From Bifidobacterium dentium JCM 1195 = DSM 20436 (lineage in GTDB: Bacteria > Actinomycetota > Actinomycetes > Actinomycetales > Bifidobacteriaceae): a DNA stretch of 64,000 bases. The DNA is taken from the NCBI RefSeq assembly GCF_001042595.1, contig NZ_AP012326.1, positions 2,108,001 to 2,172,000 of the forward strand, written 5' to 3'. Positions 63,967 to 64,000 of this stretch are shown here, in pieces. Below the pieces are notes generated by a model. The model was not told the DNA's origin. It did no database searches and worked only from the letters and a program-made list of their open reading frames with translations. The position numbers and the translations under genes were made by a program. The stretch's first letter is position 1, and each line of letters opens with the position of its first letter.

Positions 63967-64000
63967 GTTTCCTCCTTCGAGAGTCAGCATCAGACCGTCT

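Overview
The window comes from a Bifidobacterium (Actinobacteria) chromosome. Supporting evidence is the moderately high GC content, the galactan cluster in the order binding protein, two permeases, GH42 beta-galactosidase, LacI regulator, the sortase-dependent pilus operon of bifidobacterial type, the fused RmlC-RmlD protein, and the Zur-controlled set of cysteine-free ribosomal protein paralogues. The species cannot be assigned from the sequence alone.

Region 1-17.1 kb (minus strand) is an exopolysaccharide (EPS) and rhamnose locus. Reading 5' to 3' on the minus strand it holds rmlB, rmlCD, rmlA, a Wzz/BY-kinase (12.05-13.5 kb), a single-pass membrane protein, the priming polyprenyl-phosphate sugar transferase (8.7-10.4 kb), a small unknown protein, a remnant of a second priming transferase, a second Wzz/BY-kinase (6.3-7.7 kb), an acyltransferase, GT4, an EpsG-type polymerase, GT4, two GT2 and a GT4 cut by the window edge. 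A tRNA 3'-end fragment sits between rmlB and rmlCD.

Region 17.5-28.2 kb (plus strand) is a second EPS module: a cell-wall-anchored surface protein (MPKTG signal), a rhamnosyltransferase-like GT, an AT-rich GT2 and Wzy-like polymerase, a pyruvyltransferase, an SDR, a MenD-like ThDP enzyme and a Wzx flippase. The AT-rich genes look horizontally acquired. An LMW-PTP at 48.8 kb may oppose the two BY-kinases.

Region 28.4-31.8 kb is a hipBA toxin-antitoxin module with three operators, facing an AAA/DUF4143 ATPase. Region 31.9-36.9 kb is a pilus operon (tip/ancillary pilin, LPITG major pilin, class C sortase) with a 15-nt poly-G tract ahead of the first gene and a 14-bp UUCG-loop hairpin between pilin and sortase.

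Region 37.8-41.6 kb is a divergent zinc-starvation regulon around one Zur-box-like palindrome. It encodes L28, L33, S14, L36, L32 and an AdcA-type zinc-binding protein on one side. On the other side is a COG0523-like protein that has lost its Walker A motif.

Region 41.6-54.8 kb is mixed. It contains a HAD protein with two tandem paralogous unknown proteins, a MacB/FtsX-type ABC exporter behind a small secreted protein and an attenuator-like hairpin, secreted unknowns, the LMW-PTP, an MFS exporter, an NRAMP transporter, a secreted HNH nuclease and an aldo/keto reductase.

Region 54.8-56.9 kb is bounded by inverted low-complexity repeats and holds a nuclease-like gene broken by one in-frame TAG. 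Region 56.9-64 kb is the galactan/galacto-oligosaccharide utilisation operon.
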